From: Pyxidicoccus sp. MSG2
Lineage (GTDB): Bacteria; Myxococcota; Myxococcia; Myxococcales; Myxococcaceae
Length of the DNA stretch: 64,000 nt
Assembly (NCBI RefSeq): GCF_026626705.1
Contig: NZ_JAPNKC010000001.1
Coordinates: 7,644,001-7,708,000, forward strand
Reading direction: 5' to 3'
Numbering within the stretch: position 1 is the first letter of the stretch; every line of letters begins with the position of its first letter. The translations under genes were made by a program, and so were the position numbers. This document shows, piece by piece, positions 25,912-34,906 of the stretch. The notes beneath the pieces are model-generated. The model saw only the letters and a list, made by a program, of their open reading frames with translations. It did not search any database and was not told the origin of the DNA.

Positions 25912-27165
25912 TCAACGTCGAGACCCGAGGCAGGCCGTGACCGCCGCGGCCAGGTTCGACGCTCGCGGTTCGCCGATCCGGAATGACCAGAGGTTCGTGA
26001 CGTAGCCGAAGCCGACACCGGCATCGGGGTCGGCGAAGGCGACCGATCCGCCGGAGCCGGGGTGGCCGAACGACCCGGGCCCGACAAAGGGCATCGGCGG
26101 GCAGGCTCGCCAGAACCCGAGCGACATGTAGAAGGAGCGGTTGGCCGGAACGTCCAGTCCTGGCGGCAGCCCGTTCATCTTCGTCTTGTCGGTGTGGACG
26201 ACGGTCATCTTCTCGACCGTCGCCGGATTCAGCAGCCGCACGCCGTCGACCTCGCTCACCGTGGCCGCATACATCCGCGCCAGCGAGCGAGCGTCCGAGA
26301 ACATGTTCCCGAAGGGGAACTCAGCAGCGCGGAAGGCACGCGTGTTCATGTAGCCGCTGGTGTGATCGAAGGCGCCGCCGAGCTGGCCGGCGCGGGCCTG
26401 CACGGAGTCCGGGCCCCACACGGCGTTCATCCAGGCGATGACCGTGTCCCTATCGAGGCCGGTGGTCTCGATCATCCCGGCGGTCATCTCCTCCAACGTG
26501 AACGGAGCGGCGTACCCGATCCGCGCCACCCGTCCCTCTTGCGCCTCGGGCAGCCCGATCCATGCGCTCAGCCCGAGCGGGGCAGCGACCTCGTCGGCGA
26601 AGAAGGTGCCGAGCGACCTACCGGTGATTCGCCGCACGACCTCCCCGACCAGGAACCCGAAGGTCATGCTGTGGTAGACGTGCTCGGTGCCCGGCTGCCA
26701 CTCCGGCTTCTGCGCCTCGAGTGACCGGATGACCGGATGCCAGGCGCAGGCGTCCTCGAAGGTCAGCGGACCGTCGACGATCGGCAGACCGGCCTGGTGT
26801 GAGAGCAGCCAGCGCACCGGGATATGCTCCTTGCCGGCAGCGCCGAACTCCGGCCAGTACTTGACCACCGGGGCGTCCAGATCGAGCTCGCCGCGCTGTG
26901 CCAGCAGATGGGCGCAGATCGCGGTAGCACCTTTGGTCGTGGATGCGACCAACGCGATGGTGTCCTCGTTCCACGGACGGTTCGCCTCGCGATCGGCGAG
27001 GCCGCCCCGCAGGTCGACGACGGGACGGCCGTCCACGTAGACGCAGCACGCCGCGCCGACCTCGCCGGGGGTCCCTTCGAAGTTCGCCCGGAAGACATCG
27101 GCCACCTTCCCCCAGCCATCCTCGACGTGTCCCTGCACTCCGGTTCCGTTGGTCGAATCCAACAT
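25912..27165 (-). CDS. Serine hydrolase, class C beta-lactamase/EstB family
   Basis: The ATG at 27165 follows AAAAGGAAG. The 417-residue product has the family layout: an N-terminal strand with GAACCVYVDGRPVVDLRGG, the nucleophile STTK (S75-x-x-K78), the tyrosine motif YHS (164-166), and a late HPGSGGS box replacing KTG. It has no signal peptide, so it is cytoplasmic, which favours the esterase/EstB branch over a periplasmic beta-lactamase. The substrate is unknown; members cleave short-chain esters or beta-lactam-like rings. The kinase remnant follows in the same direction after 11 bp. Confidence 0.88.
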   Translation of the reverse strand: MLDSTNGTGVQGHVEDGWGKVADVFRANFEGTPGEVGAACCVYVDGRPVVDLRGGLADREANRPWNEDTIALVASTTKGATAICAHLLAQRGELDLDAPVVKYWPEFGAAGKEHIPVRWLLSHQAGLPIVDGPLTFEDACAWHPVIRSLEAQKPEWQPGTEHVYHSMTFGFLVGEVVRRITGRSLGTFFADEVAAPLGLSAWIGLPEAQEGRVARIGYAAPFTLEEMTAGMIETTGLDRDTVIAWMNAVWGPDSVQARAGQLGGAFDHTSGYMNTRAFRAAEFPFGNMFSDARSLARMYAATVSEVDGVRLLNPATVEKMTVVHTDKTKMNGLPPGLDVPANRSFYMSLGFWRACPPMPFVGPGSFGHPGSGGSVAFADPDAGVGFGYVTNLWSFRIGEPRASNLAAAVTACLGSRR

Positions 27166-27293
27166 GCCGCACTTCCTTTTCTAGAGGGTCTGCAACGCAT
27201 CGCTTGCGCAGCGCCGCAACGCTTGGAACCGTGCTTCGCGGGCTGACGTCCCAGGTCCGCTGCTGCTCGTGTTTCGAGCGCGCGGTGAATCGT

Positions 27294-27653
27294 TCAGACG
27301 CCCGTCGCTTCTTCTTGTTCGGCGCGCTCGATGGCGGTGGTCAGCCGTTCCCGCTCCCGGATGATCCACTGACCCTTCGGGTAGTTCCGGACGAACGTCT
27401 CGATGAACTCCACGGGGTCTTCCCCGACGATCTGGCGGATCGGGGTCCGGTTCGCCGCGCTCTGTTCGAACAGGTCGACGAGGTCCGCGTAGATCGCAGT
27501 CCCGTCGCCCCCCGTTCCGAAGTACATCAGGTACCGCTCCAGCGCTTCGACCGCCGTGCGATAGCTCGCGGGAAGTTGTTTCGTGCGCGCCTTGTACTGC
27601 CGCCACTGCCCCTTCTCGCCGATCACCTTCGAGATGAACTTTGAGATGAACAT
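27294..27653 (-). CDS. DUF1048 family protein
   Basis: The ATG at 27653 has GGAGG upstream and lies 1 bp past the PadR stop, so the two are co-transcribed and probably translationally coupled. The product of about 119 residues is highly helical and charged: ISKVIGEKGQWRQYKARTKQLP, YRTAVEALERYLMYFG, and a C-terminal coiled segment ERERLTTAIERAEQEE. This matches DUF1048, a family regularly encoded beside PadR regulators and of unknown function. It may be an effector or partner of the PadR protein. Confidence 0.82.
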   Translation of the reverse strand: MFISKFISKVIGEKGQWRQYKARTKQLPASYRTAVEALERYLMYFGTGGDGTAIYADLVDLFEQSAANRTPIRQIVGEDPVEFIETFVRNYPKGQWIIRERERLTTAIERAEQEEATGV

Positions 27654-27654
27654 T

Positions 27655-27990
27655 TCAGCTGCCTCCTTCACGGAGCTGTTGGAGCCGTTCAACGAGGAAG
27701 CTCCAAGTCATCCAGAACTCTTCGAGGTATTCCCGCCCCTGAGTGTTGAGCGAGTACACCTTGCGCGGCGGCCCCTTCTCGGACGGGACCTTCTCCACGC
27801 CGACCAGGCCGCGCTGCTCGATCCTGACGAGCAGTGCATAGATGGTGCCCTCGGCGATGTCGGAGAAGCCCATCTCTCGCAACCGCGCAGTGATCTCGTA
27901 GCCGTACGCCGACTGCACGGACAGGATCGCCAGGACGATGCCCTCCAGCGTGCCCTTGAGCATCTCCGTCATCTGCTTGCCCACGGCCAC
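27655..27990 (-). CDS. PadR family transcriptional regulator
   Basis: A 111-residue winged-helix protein: LEGIVLAILSVQSAYGYEI, a recognition-helix region with GTIYALLVRIEQRGLV, and the wing GPPRKVYSLNTQGREYLEEF, which is the PadR signature. The start is uncertain: GTG at 27990, GTG at 27984 and ATG at 27972 are all in frame, with GAGAGG just upstream of the first two. PadR proteins are dimeric repressors released by small phenolic or drug-like ligands. A 44-bp imperfect palindrome 9 bp upstream is the obvious autoregulatory operator. Confidence 0.92.
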   Translation of the reverse strand: MAVGKQMTEMLKGTLEGIVLAILSVQSAYGYEITARLREMGFSDIAEGTIYALLVRIEQRGLVGVEKVPSEKGPPRKVYSLNTQGREYLEEFWMTWSFLVERLQQLREGGS

Positions 27991-27998
27991 CTCTCAAG

Positions 27999-28042
27999 CT
28001 ACTCAGTGTTACTTAGTACCAGTACCTAGTAACACCGAGTAG
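27999..28042. promoter_or_regulatory. 44-bp imperfect palindrome, probable PadR operator
   Basis: Two 21-nt arms around a 2-nt centre; the left arm begins CTACTCAGTGTTACT and the right arm ends AGTAACACCGAGTAG. They match at 18 of 21 positions. It is markedly A+T-richer than its surroundings and sits immediately upstream of the padR start. A divergent dimer or dimer-of-dimers site overlapping the promoter is the natural reading. Confidence 0.75.
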
Positions 28043-28171
28043 TGGAGATGGCAAGTCCGCGTGAGGCTGCGCGCCCGTGCGCCGCACCGGATTGCCGAGA
28101 CACGAGGTGGGTTGTAATCAGGCCGCCTGCTTCGACTGCATCCGCTCTCGCCGGGGCTGGCTCGGCGAGAC

Positions 28172-29053
28172 TCAGGAACTCGCGACCTCTTTCGGCGCGG
28201 CTGACGCAGACGGCGCCCGAGCGCTGACCCTCCAGCAGGCGGCGGTGAAGCGGACTTCAGCTCCGTGCACATAGGGCTCGAAGGCGGCACGGACCGTTTC
28301 GATGACCTGCGTGCGAGTCCGTTCGTCCGCTGCCTGAAGCAGCAGGCCGACGGGACCGAGCCGGGTCAGATAACGGACCAGCTCCTTCTCGGGCAGGGTG
28401 CAGGCGACATCAATCGGTTGGATATCGACCTCGGCCCAGCCGCTCTCCTCCAGGATGGAGGAGACCCGGCCCGGGTCCGCGAAGGCGAACTGCCCCGGTG
28501 CCCCCGGACGGCGGGCCGGGAGGTTCGGCAGGAGCGGTGCCGCGGCGCGCTCGGCTGTGGTCATGAACGGATTTTCCGCGGGGCTCCGCCAGGCGATGAA
28601 CCGGAGCTCGGCGCCGTGCCTTGCGGCACGTCGCAGGTTCGCAAAAGCCCGGACGGGGTCGTCGAAGAACATGACGCCGAAGCGCGAGATGAGCAGGTCG
28701 AAGCTTGCAGGCTCGAACGCGTGGACCTGCGCGTTGGCGCGGATGAAGCTTGCCGGCGTGCCTTCCCGTTCGGCGCGGGCCCGGGCGGCGGCGAGCATCG
28801 GCTCCGAAATGTCGATGCCGACGCAGCGGCCCTTCGCCCCGAGCCGCCGCGAGACGGCGAGGGTGGTGCTGCCCGTGCCGCAGCCGACGTCGAGCACCCG
28901 CCCTCCGGATTCGGCGGAAACCGCTTCGACGAGCAGGTCTTCGAACGGCTGGAACAGCGGGTCGAGCAACTCCTGTTCCTCGACCCAGGCGCGTCCGGCG
29001 AGGCCGTTCCAAAGCCGTGTCTGCTCGTCATCGGGCGGGTTCGTGACATCCAT
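28172..29053 (-). CDS. Class I SAM-dependent methyltransferase (UbiE/Methyltransf_25-like)
   Basis: The start at 29053 follows AAGGAGA. The SAM site is classical: GGRVLDVGCGTGSTTLAV (motif I), GRCVGIDISEPML (motif II, the acidic ribose ligand), ANAQVHAFEPASFDLLISRFGVMFFDDP (motifs III-IV). The C-terminal half is the variable substrate cap. About 293 residues. It is divergent from the MerR gene across a 79-bp gap that holds a MerR-type operator, so its expression is probably controlled by that regulator. The substrate is unknown; detoxifying methyl transfer would fit a metal- or stress-responsive operon. Confidence 0.9.
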   Translation of the reverse strand: MDVTNPPDDEQTRLWNGLAGRAWVEEQELLDPLFQPFEDLLVEAVSAESGGRVLDVGCGTGSTTLAVSRRLGAKGRCVGIDISEPMLAAARARAEREGTPASFIRANAQVHAFEPASFDLLISRFGVMFFDDPVRAFANLRRAARHGAELRFIAWRSPAENPFMTTAERAAAPLLPNLPARRPGAPGQFAFADPGRVSSILEESGWAEVDIQPIDVACTLPEKELVRYLTRLGPVGLLLQAADERTRTQVIETVRAAFEPYVHGAEVRFTAACWRVSARAPSASAAPKEVASS

Positions 29054-29097
29054 GCGCGTCTCCTTCTGCTGACTTGCCTTCGAGAAGTGGAGACAGC

Positions 29098-29128
29098 ACT
29101 GTGCCAGTTCAAGTCGACTTGAGGTCAA
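29098..29128 (-). promoter_or_regulatory. MerR-type promoter/operator (SoxR-box-like palindrome)
   Basis: On the minus strand TTGACC (29123-29128) is followed by a 19-nt spacer and CACAGT (29098-29103). The over-long 19-nt spacer is the hallmark of MerR-activated promoters. The spacer carries a perfect 14-bp palindrome TCAAGTCGACTTGA (29109-29122); with CC before it, it closely resembles the SoxR box CCTCAAGT(TA)ACTTGAGG. It would drive the methyltransferase gene. Confidence 0.7.
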
Positions 29129-29132
29129 GCGG

Positions 29133-29582
29133 ATGGAAGACCTGGACATCACCGAGGTGGCGAAGCGGTCCGGCGTTCCTGCCTCGACGCTGCGGTTCTA
29201 TGAGGAGAAGGGGCTGATTGCCTCCATCGGCAGGCGGGGCCTGCGCCGTCTGTTCGAGCCGGGCGTGCTGGAACGGCTGGCGTTGATTGCGCTGGCGCGC
29301 GCCGCCGGCTTCTCGCTCGAGGAGATTGCGCTCATGTTCGCCCCGGACGGGCGGCCGCGCATCGACCGGAAGATGCTCGCGGCCAAGGCGGATGAGCTCG
29401 ACAAGACGCTCCGCGAGCTCACCGCCATGCGCGACGGCCTCCGGCACGCGGCTGCCTGTTCCGCGCCGAGCCACATGGAATGCCCCACCTTCCGCCGCCT
29501 CCTGCGGGACGCGGCGTCTGGAGCGATGGGCGCGCGAAGCAAGAAGGCTCCGCGCCCGCCGCGGATCCGGAATGGGCGATGA
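29133..29582 (+). CDS. MerR family transcriptional regulator
   Basis: A 149-residue protein with the MerR N-terminal winged helix (DITEVAKRSGVPASTLRFYEEKGLI, residues 5-29, then RRGLRRLFEPGVLERL), a long dimerisation helix, and an effector loop C109-x7-C117 followed by Pro (CSAPSHMECP). The C-x7-C spacing equals the metal-binding loop of CueR. It is not a SoxR Fe-S cluster, which needs four Cys. It is divergent from the methyltransferase gene, with an operator centred in the shared gap. The inducer is not known; a thiophilic metal or an electrophile is plausible from the Cys pair. Confidence 0.9.
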   Translation: MEDLDITEVAKRSGVPASTLRFYEEKGLIASIGRRGLRRLFEPGVLERLALIALARAAGFSLEEIALMFAPDGRPRIDRKMLAAKADELDKTLRELTAMRDGLRHAAACSAPSHMECPTFRRLLRDAASGAMGARSKKAPRPPRIRNGR

Positions 29583-29605
29583 TTCAGTCGGAGAGGGCGG
29601 CCGGC

Positions 29606-30493
29606 CTACGAGAAGTACCCGCTCTCCCGCATGTCGGTCAGCAGCCCGGCTTCCCGCGGGCTCCATCCCAACCCCGCCTGGGTGATGGCGCTGGACGTCA
29701 GGATGTCGAGCTGGACGAAGCGCGCCATCCAGTCGAAGTGCGCGGAGGCTTCGTCCGCGCTGATGCCGCGCACGGGGAGGCCGAGCCCCTGGCCGATGGT
29801 CTCCGCGATGGCGCGCATGGGGATGCCCTCCTCGGCCACGCCATGGAACGTCGAGCCGGGCGCCGCCTTCTCCAGGGCCAGCCGGAACAGGCGCGCCGCG
29901 TCGAGCCGGTGAACCGCCGGCCAGTGGTTGGCACCGTCGCCAACGAAGGCGGCGATGCCCGTCCGCCGGGCGATGTCGATGAGCGCGGGCACGAAGCCGT
30001 GGTCGCCCTGGCCGTGGACGGAGGGTGGAAGCCGCACGACACTGGCCCGCACGCCGCGGCCGGCGGTCTTCAGCACCGCCACCTCGGACGCGGCGCGGGG
30101 GCCGGCCGGGTCTCGGGGCGCATCCTTCTCCGTGCTGGTGCGGCCGGGCGGGTGCCCCGCGGTGCCGGACGTCACGACGATGGGCTTGTTGGAGCCCTCC
30201 AGTGCGCCCGCCATGGCCTCCACTGCTTTCCGGTCAATCTCCGCGTTGGCCAGGTACTGGGAGAAGTCGTGGATGAAGGCGGTGTGGATGACGCCGTCGC
30301 ACGCCCGGGCGGCGGCGGTGAGGCTGTCGAGGTCGGACAGCTCGCCACGGTGCACTTCGACCCCCGCGCGCGCCAGCAGCTCGGCGGCCTTGTCGCTGCG
30401 CGCCAGCCCGAGCACCTGATGCCCGGCGGTGTGGAGCTCGCGAACAATCGCCGAGCCGATGAAGCCTGTTGCTCCCGTTACAAATACCCGCAT
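29606..30493 (-). CDS. Extended SDR / NAD-dependent epimerase-like reductase
   Basis: The ATG at 30493 follows GAGGAGGTC. The product starts with a Rossmann fold MRVFVTGATGFIGSAIVRE (GxxGxxG, residues 7-13), then D-G-V-I-H-T-A, a VVTSGTAG strand that supplies Ser/Thr, and RLPPSVHGQGDHGFVP. The usual YxxxK is not clear, which is common in the atypical NmrA/SDR-like group. 295 residues. It is divergent from the XRE regulator, whose start lies 76 bp away. The reaction is unspecified: reduction or isomerisation of a small carbonyl substrate. Confidence 0.88.
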   Translation of the reverse strand: MRVFVTGATGFIGSAIVRELHTAGHQVLGLARSDKAAELLARAGVEVHRGELSDLDSLTAAARACDGVIHTAFIHDFSQYLANAEIDRKAVEAMAGALEGSNKPIVVTSGTAGHPPGRTSTEKDAPRDPAGPRAASEVAVLKTAGRGVRASVVRLPPSVHGQGDHGFVPALIDIARRTGIAAFVGDGANHWPAVHRLDAARLFRLALEKAAPGSTFHGVAEEGIPMRAIAETIGQGLGLPVRGISADEASAHFDWMARFVQLDILTSSAITQAGLGWSPREAGLLTDMRESGYFS

Positions 30494-30569
30494 GAAGACC
30501 TCCTCATCGTCTTGCGAGCGGGTTATCCCCCTGCTTTCCGGAGCGGAAAAGTCGGGAGCGTATACGGGT

Positions 30570-31424
30570 ATGACAGCTAACAGCCTGCCGAAGCCGGCTG
30601 TGTCCCTGGGCAGCTTCCTGCGCGAGCGCCGGTCGCGCCTGCAGCCGGAGCCGGGCAGCGAGCGCCGTCGCCGAACGCCGGGGCTGAGGCGGGAGGAGGT
30701 CGCGACGCGGGCAGGCGTCAGCGTCACCTGGTACACGTGGCTCGAACAGGGACGCGGCGGCCCGCCGTCCGAAGAGGTGCTGGAGCGGCTCGCTCGCGCC
30801 TTGGAGCTCGACCCTGCCAGCCGCGAGCTCCTCTTCCTCATCGCCCAGCAGCGGCCGCCGCCGCTCGTCCCGGCTCCGTTGCCCGCCGTCCCTGCGGCCT
30901 TGCAGCGCGTGCTCGACGGCCTGCCGACCAGCCCCGCCATCGTGAAGACGCCGACGTGGGACATCGTCGCCTGGAACAAGGCGGCAACCGCGGTGCTGAC
31001 CGACTATGCCGCCCTGCCAGTCCAGGAGCGCAACGTGCTGCGAAGGCTGTTCGGGAATCCGGCCTCGCGGGCGTCGCTGCCCGACTGGGAGGACAATGCG
31101 CGCTTCGCCGTCGCGGTCTTCCGCATCGACGTCGCGCGCGCGGGCGGGAGTGCTGAAGCCGATGCGCTGACGGCCGAGCTCCAGGCAACCAGCGCCGACT
31201 TCCGCCGACTCTGGGCCGACACCGACGTGCAGAGCCACGGAGTCGGCGTGAAGCGTATCAGGCATCCCCGGGCCGGATTGCTCCACCTCGAGTACTCGGC
31301 CTTCGCTGTCGATGGGGCGGAAGGGCTGACCATGATTGTCTTCACACCCGCATCGGCGGCTGACGTGCGAAGCGTGGAAGCAGTGCTTGCGCACGACACC
31401 CACGGTGGACGCTCGAGCACCTGA
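30570..31424 (+). CDS. XRE-family regulator with MmyB-like ligand domain
   Basis: The ATG at 30570 gives 284 residues. Residues 10-80 form an HTH of the MmyB type: LGSFLRERRSRLQPE, RRRTPGLRREEVATRAGVSVTWYTWLEQGRG, then SEEVLERLARALELDPASRELLF. The rest is the MmyB ligand-binding domain (PAIVKTPTWDIVAWNKAATAVL, RFAVAVFRIDVARAGG, LEYSAFAVDGAEGLTMIVFTP), a PAS-like fold that can bind fatty acids. It is divergent from the reductase gene and is the likely regulator of it; this is the usual context for the family. Confidence 0.92.
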   Translation: MTANSLPKPAVSLGSFLRERRSRLQPEPGSERRRRTPGLRREEVATRAGVSVTWYTWLEQGRGGPPSEEVLERLARALELDPASRELLFLIAQQRPPPLVPAPLPAVPAALQRVLDGLPTSPAIVKTPTWDIVAWNKAATAVLTDYAALPVQERNVLRRLFGNPASRASLPDWEDNARFAVAVFRIDVARAGGSAEADALTAELQATSADFRRLWADTDVQSHGVGVKRIRHPRAGLLHLEYSAFAVDGAEGLTMIVFTPASAADVRSVEAVLAHDTHGGRSST

Positions 31425-31485
31425 CCGCGCCAGGCCGCTCCACCCGGGCTGCGTGGAGCGGCGACTGAGTACGCCCGGTGGCTGC

Positions 31486-34400
31486 CTATTCGAACGTGGC
31501 CTTCACGTCGTAGCTCCCGCTGGTCCAGTAGGTCGCGAGGTACCAGGTTCCTGCCGTCGGGTTGGTCCAACTGCACCCCTGCGAGATGCCCGTCACCGTC
31601 GAAGCGCAGGTGTACTGCGAGCTCGAGGCGGGCTTGAGACCCTTGACGTACAGGGAGAGCTGCCCCGGGTCGCTCGACGTCCCGGTGGGCCCCCGGGTGG
31701 TGATGGTCAGCTTCGTGGCGCCAGCAGGCACCTTGATCTTGAACTGGCCGTTGCCGGTCAGCTCCGTCACGGCCACGCCATTCATCAAGGCCGCGAAGGT
31801 CGTGTCATCGTTCCAGCCATCGATGCCATCGCTGATGGTGACCATGTTTCCCCAGGACGCGGTCGCCGGCGTCTTGGACTTGACCGAAATGCGTCGCTGC
31901 CCCGGGGAGCTGGAGAGGAAGTTGTCCCTGCACTGCGTGAAGCGACCCGACGTGTTGCACGTGAAGACGTTGTTGTAGGTCATGTCCGCGAAGCGCACGT
32001 CGGTGGGTGGATTCGCCCCCGACTGGACATCGACCCGCACGAAGTCGGCGGACGAGGGGATGCTGACGGAGAAGAGCAGGGCTTCGTTGGGGCCGATGTA
32101 GAGGTTCGGAACCGGGGTGCCAATCGTCATCGGAATGACTTCGTTGGTGAGGCTGTACCGGGCCGTCAGCACCACGTCCTTGAAGTCCGTCTTTCCGTCC
32201 ACGCGAATGAGCCACGTTCCCGGCGCCGGGTTCTCGAAGACACAGACCTCCAGGCTGGTGAGGTCCTGGCTCCGGCAGTCCGCCGCCGTCAGCGTCGGGC
32301 GCACGCCCCGGCTGACCGCGAGGTCCGCGTTGCCGCGGCCGCCTGACATGCCCACCACCAGCCGGTTCTTCCCCTCCGGCACCTCCACCTTGAAGTACTG
32401 GACGGAGCCCGGGTTGCCAGCGAGCGCCACCACGTTCTCCCCGCTGGCCAGCGCCCTCACGCCTTCACCAGGGGTGCTCGCGAAGGTCGTGAGCAGGCGA
32501 GCCTGACTGAAGGTCTCGGTGCCGCGAACGGCCACGTACCAGGTGCCCGGCTGCGGCTGGGCGAACTCGCAGTTCTCCTCGTTGTTGGGCCGGGTGGATG
32601 CGCAGTCGTACGTCGTGCCCGGGGCCTCGCCGTACTTCACGTACAGGTCCGCGTTCCCATATCCGCCGCTGAGCATCACCCGGAAGTCGCTGAGTCCGGC
32701 CGGAACCTCGACCTTCCACACGCGCTCCTGGCCCGGTGCGCCCGAGAACGGCTGTTCCTCGTATCCCGGAGCCATGAGCGGGATGCCGGAGGAGGTCGTC
32801 GCCCGGACGGTTCCATCGAGCGCGGACTCGCTGGCCACCAGGACGTACCACGCCCCCTCCTGCGGATTGTCGATGACGCAGGTCTGCCCCGGAGGGACGT
32901 TGTTGTACGTCCAGGAAGCCGCCTGGCACGTGTACTGGAACGTCGCGGGGACGTCTCCGTACCGGACATACAGGCGCGTCTGGGTGCCGCGCTGGAAGGC
33001 GTGGTCCACGCGCAGCTGCGACTGTCCCGCCGGGACGTCGATGCGCCAGTACCGGAACTCACGCTGCGCACCGGCCGTGAAGGTCTCGGGAGCGCCGTCC
33101 GTCAGCGAGGCGACCGGACCGCCCCCGTACCACCCGGCCAGTGTCCCGTAGACGATGCCGGTCGTGTAATACACCGTGACGTAATAGCGCCCGGCCTGGG
33201 GCCGGAAGAGCCTGCACGGAGACCGGCAGCCGTCGCTGAAATCGGTCGACCAGGAGCCCTGCTTCACGATGACCCAGTTGTTGTAGTCGGTCGTCAGCGT
33301 GATGTTGGCTTCCGTCTGACCCTCGGGAATATCGAAGGTGTAGTAGGGCGCGTTGCTGCCGTAGAGCACCGGTTGTCCTGGCACCAGCGTCAGCACGCTG
33401 GGATACCCCGCGGAGAAGCTCAGGCCCGAGAACGTCGTGAAGCCGCGAACCAGGATGTACCAGGTGCCCGCGGCCGGATTCGGGAACTTGCAGCCCGTTC
33501 CGCAGGCCGTGCCCTGACCTCGCGTCGGCGGGGTGCCATGCTGGACGAACATCTCGGCAAGGCCCGTTCCCTGGGTCGTCCGGACGTTCAGGACCGGCAT
33601 GCCCTCGGGAACAGTGAGGGAGTAGTAGCGGTCCTCGGCCGGGCTGCCGGACAGCCCGGTCACCTGCTGGGAGTTCTGCAGGGGCGTCGCCGTTCCGGTG
33701 CCCGTGGTGGCGACCACGCGAGCCGTCAGGCTCAGGTTCGAGAAGGCATTGTCCGCCCGGAGCACCAGGTACCACGTCCCCGCTTGCGGATTGTCGAACG
33801 TGCACGAAGCGGGGCCGCTCGAAACACTGGCGAGACAGTCCACCGCGCTGCTACTGCCGCTGGGGAAGGGGTCCCCGCGCTGGACGTAGAGAGAGCGAAT
33901 CACGGACGGGACCTCCACCGTGAGCCGGGCCTGCCCCGTGGGAACAGTGAGGGTGTAGTAGGCCAGGTCATCCCGCGCCAGGCTGATGCCCGTCACCGTC
34001 TGTCCATTCGTGAGTGCCACGGTGGGCTTCACGCTCCCGGTCACCCAGGGGAGGATCTGGTTCCCCGACGTGTTGTTCGACATCAGGATGTAGTACCGGC
34101 CCGCCCCGGGCTTGAAGATGTCGCAGGTGCCGCTGCAATCGTAGAGGGTGTCGGTGGGGCGGGAACCCAACCTCGCCTTCACCGTGCTGCTACCCGAGGA
34201 ATCGATTTCGAGCCGGCCCTTTCCCGCCGGGACGTCGACGAAGAACATCGTCGGCTTGTTGGAGTAGTGGAAGTAGTTGGTGTTCGCAAAGAGCGGCATG
34301 GGCTGGTTGAAATAGACGACCAGCTTCGCGTTGGCGTACTCCGCCGTCCCTTCGAGCTTCACGCTCCAGGTGTCGGCGAGCGGTGCCTGCACGTTGCACT

Positions 34401-34743
34401 TCTCCTCGTTGCCGGAGGACCGTGGGTTGCAGTCGTAGACGGTGTTGGTGGGAACCTCGCCGCGCTTGACGGACATGTTCGCGTTGCCGGTTCCTCCCGT
34501 CAGCGCGAAGGACACTTCCTGGAGACCGGCGGGAAGGTTGACGTAGAAGTACGTCACCGAGCCCGCGGCCCCGGACACAGTGACGGGAACGCCATCCTGG
34601 AGCGCTGTTCCCGGTAGCGTGACGGCGCCTGCCGCCTGGGTTTCGAGCGCCGGTGGTTCGCCTGTCCCATTCGCGGGACTGCAACCCACGGCCATCATCC
34701 ACAACAGCCCAACGACAAGGGCACTGCGCCTGCGTGTATGCAT
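31486..34743 (-). CDS. Lipoprotein with about ten PPC-like beta modules
   Basis: The start at 34743 follows AGGAAAGAAG. A lipoprotein signal (VVGLLWMMAVGC) is followed by about 1,060 residues made of tandem pre-peptidase C-terminal (PPC)-like modules of about 100 residues. Each has VxVPAGxxxLxV, xGxGNADLYVxxGxxPT, a C-x(5-12)-C pair, and FxxPxPGTWYVxVRG. Ten module starts can be counted, though the ninth and tenth are diverged. PPC domains usually trail secreted proteases; here they stand alone, without a catalytic domain. A binding scaffold on the outer surface is the likely role. Confidence 0.85.
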   Translation of the reverse strand: MHTRRRSALVVGLLWMMAVGCSPANGTGEPPALETQAAGAVTLPGTALQDGVPVTVSGAAGSVTYFYVNLPAGLQEVSFALTGGTGNANMSVKRGEVPTNTVYDCNPRSSGNEEKCNVQAPLADTWSVKLEGTAEYANAKLVVYFNQPMPLFANTNYFHYSNKPTMFFVDVPAGKGRLEIDSSGSSTVKARLGSRPTDTLYDCSGTCDIFKPGAGRYYILMSNNTSGNQILPWVTGSVKPTVALTNGQTVTGISLARDDLAYYTLTVPTGQARLTVEVPSVIRSLYVQRGDPFPSGSSSAVDCLASVSSGPASCTFDNPQAGTWYLVLRADNAFSNLSLTARVVATTGTGTATPLQNSQQVTGLSGSPAEDRYYSLTVPEGMPVLNVRTTQGTGLAEMFVQHGTPPTRGQGTACGTGCKFPNPAAGTWYILVRGFTTFSGLSFSAGYPSVLTLVPGQPVLYGSNAPYYTFDIPEGQTEANITLTTDYNNWVIVKQGSWSTDFSDGCRSPCRLFRPQAGRYYVTVYYTTGIVYGTLAGWYGGGPVASLTDGAPETFTAGAQREFRYWRIDVPAGQSQLRVDHAFQRGTQTRLYVRYGDVPATFQYTCQAASWTYNNVPPGQTCVIDNPQEGAWYVLVASESALDGTVRATTSSGIPLMAPGYEEQPFSGAPGQERVWKVEVPAGLSDFRVMLSGGYGNADLYVKYGEAPGTTYDCASTRPNNEENCEFAQPQPGTWYVAVRGTETFSQARLLTTFASTPGEGVRALASGENVVALAGNPGSVQYFKVEVPEGKNRLVVGMSGGRGNADLAVSRGVRPTLTAADCRSQDLTSLEVCVFENPAPGTWLIRVDGKTDFKDVVLTARYSLTNEVIPMTIGTPVPNLYIGPNEALLFSVSIPSSADFVRVDVQSGANPPTDVRFADMTYNNVFTCNTSGRFTQCRDNFLSSSPGQRRISVKSKTPATASWGNMVTISDGIDGWNDDTTFAALMNGVAVTELTGNGQFKIKVPAGATKLTITTRGPTGTSSDPGQLSLYVKGLKPASSSQYTCASTVTGISQGCSWTNPTAGTWYLATYWTSGSYDVKATFE

Positions 34744-34906
34744 GTCTTCTTTCCTGAGAGCTTCCAGCCCGGTGGGGATTGCAGGCATTTTCACGGGGCG
34801 TCTGACATGCCGGCCGTCAAGGAAGGCTGGATTGAATACGAAGAGATGCATATGCAACGCGGATACAGATTCCGCGTCGCCCGCGTCGCGTGCAGCGTCA
34901 GCAGCG

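Noticed and set aside
29133..29582. SoxR assignment for the MerR regulator
   Set aside because: The operator resembles a SoxR box but the protein has only two Cys in a C-x7-C loop, not the four needed for a 2Fe-2S cluster.
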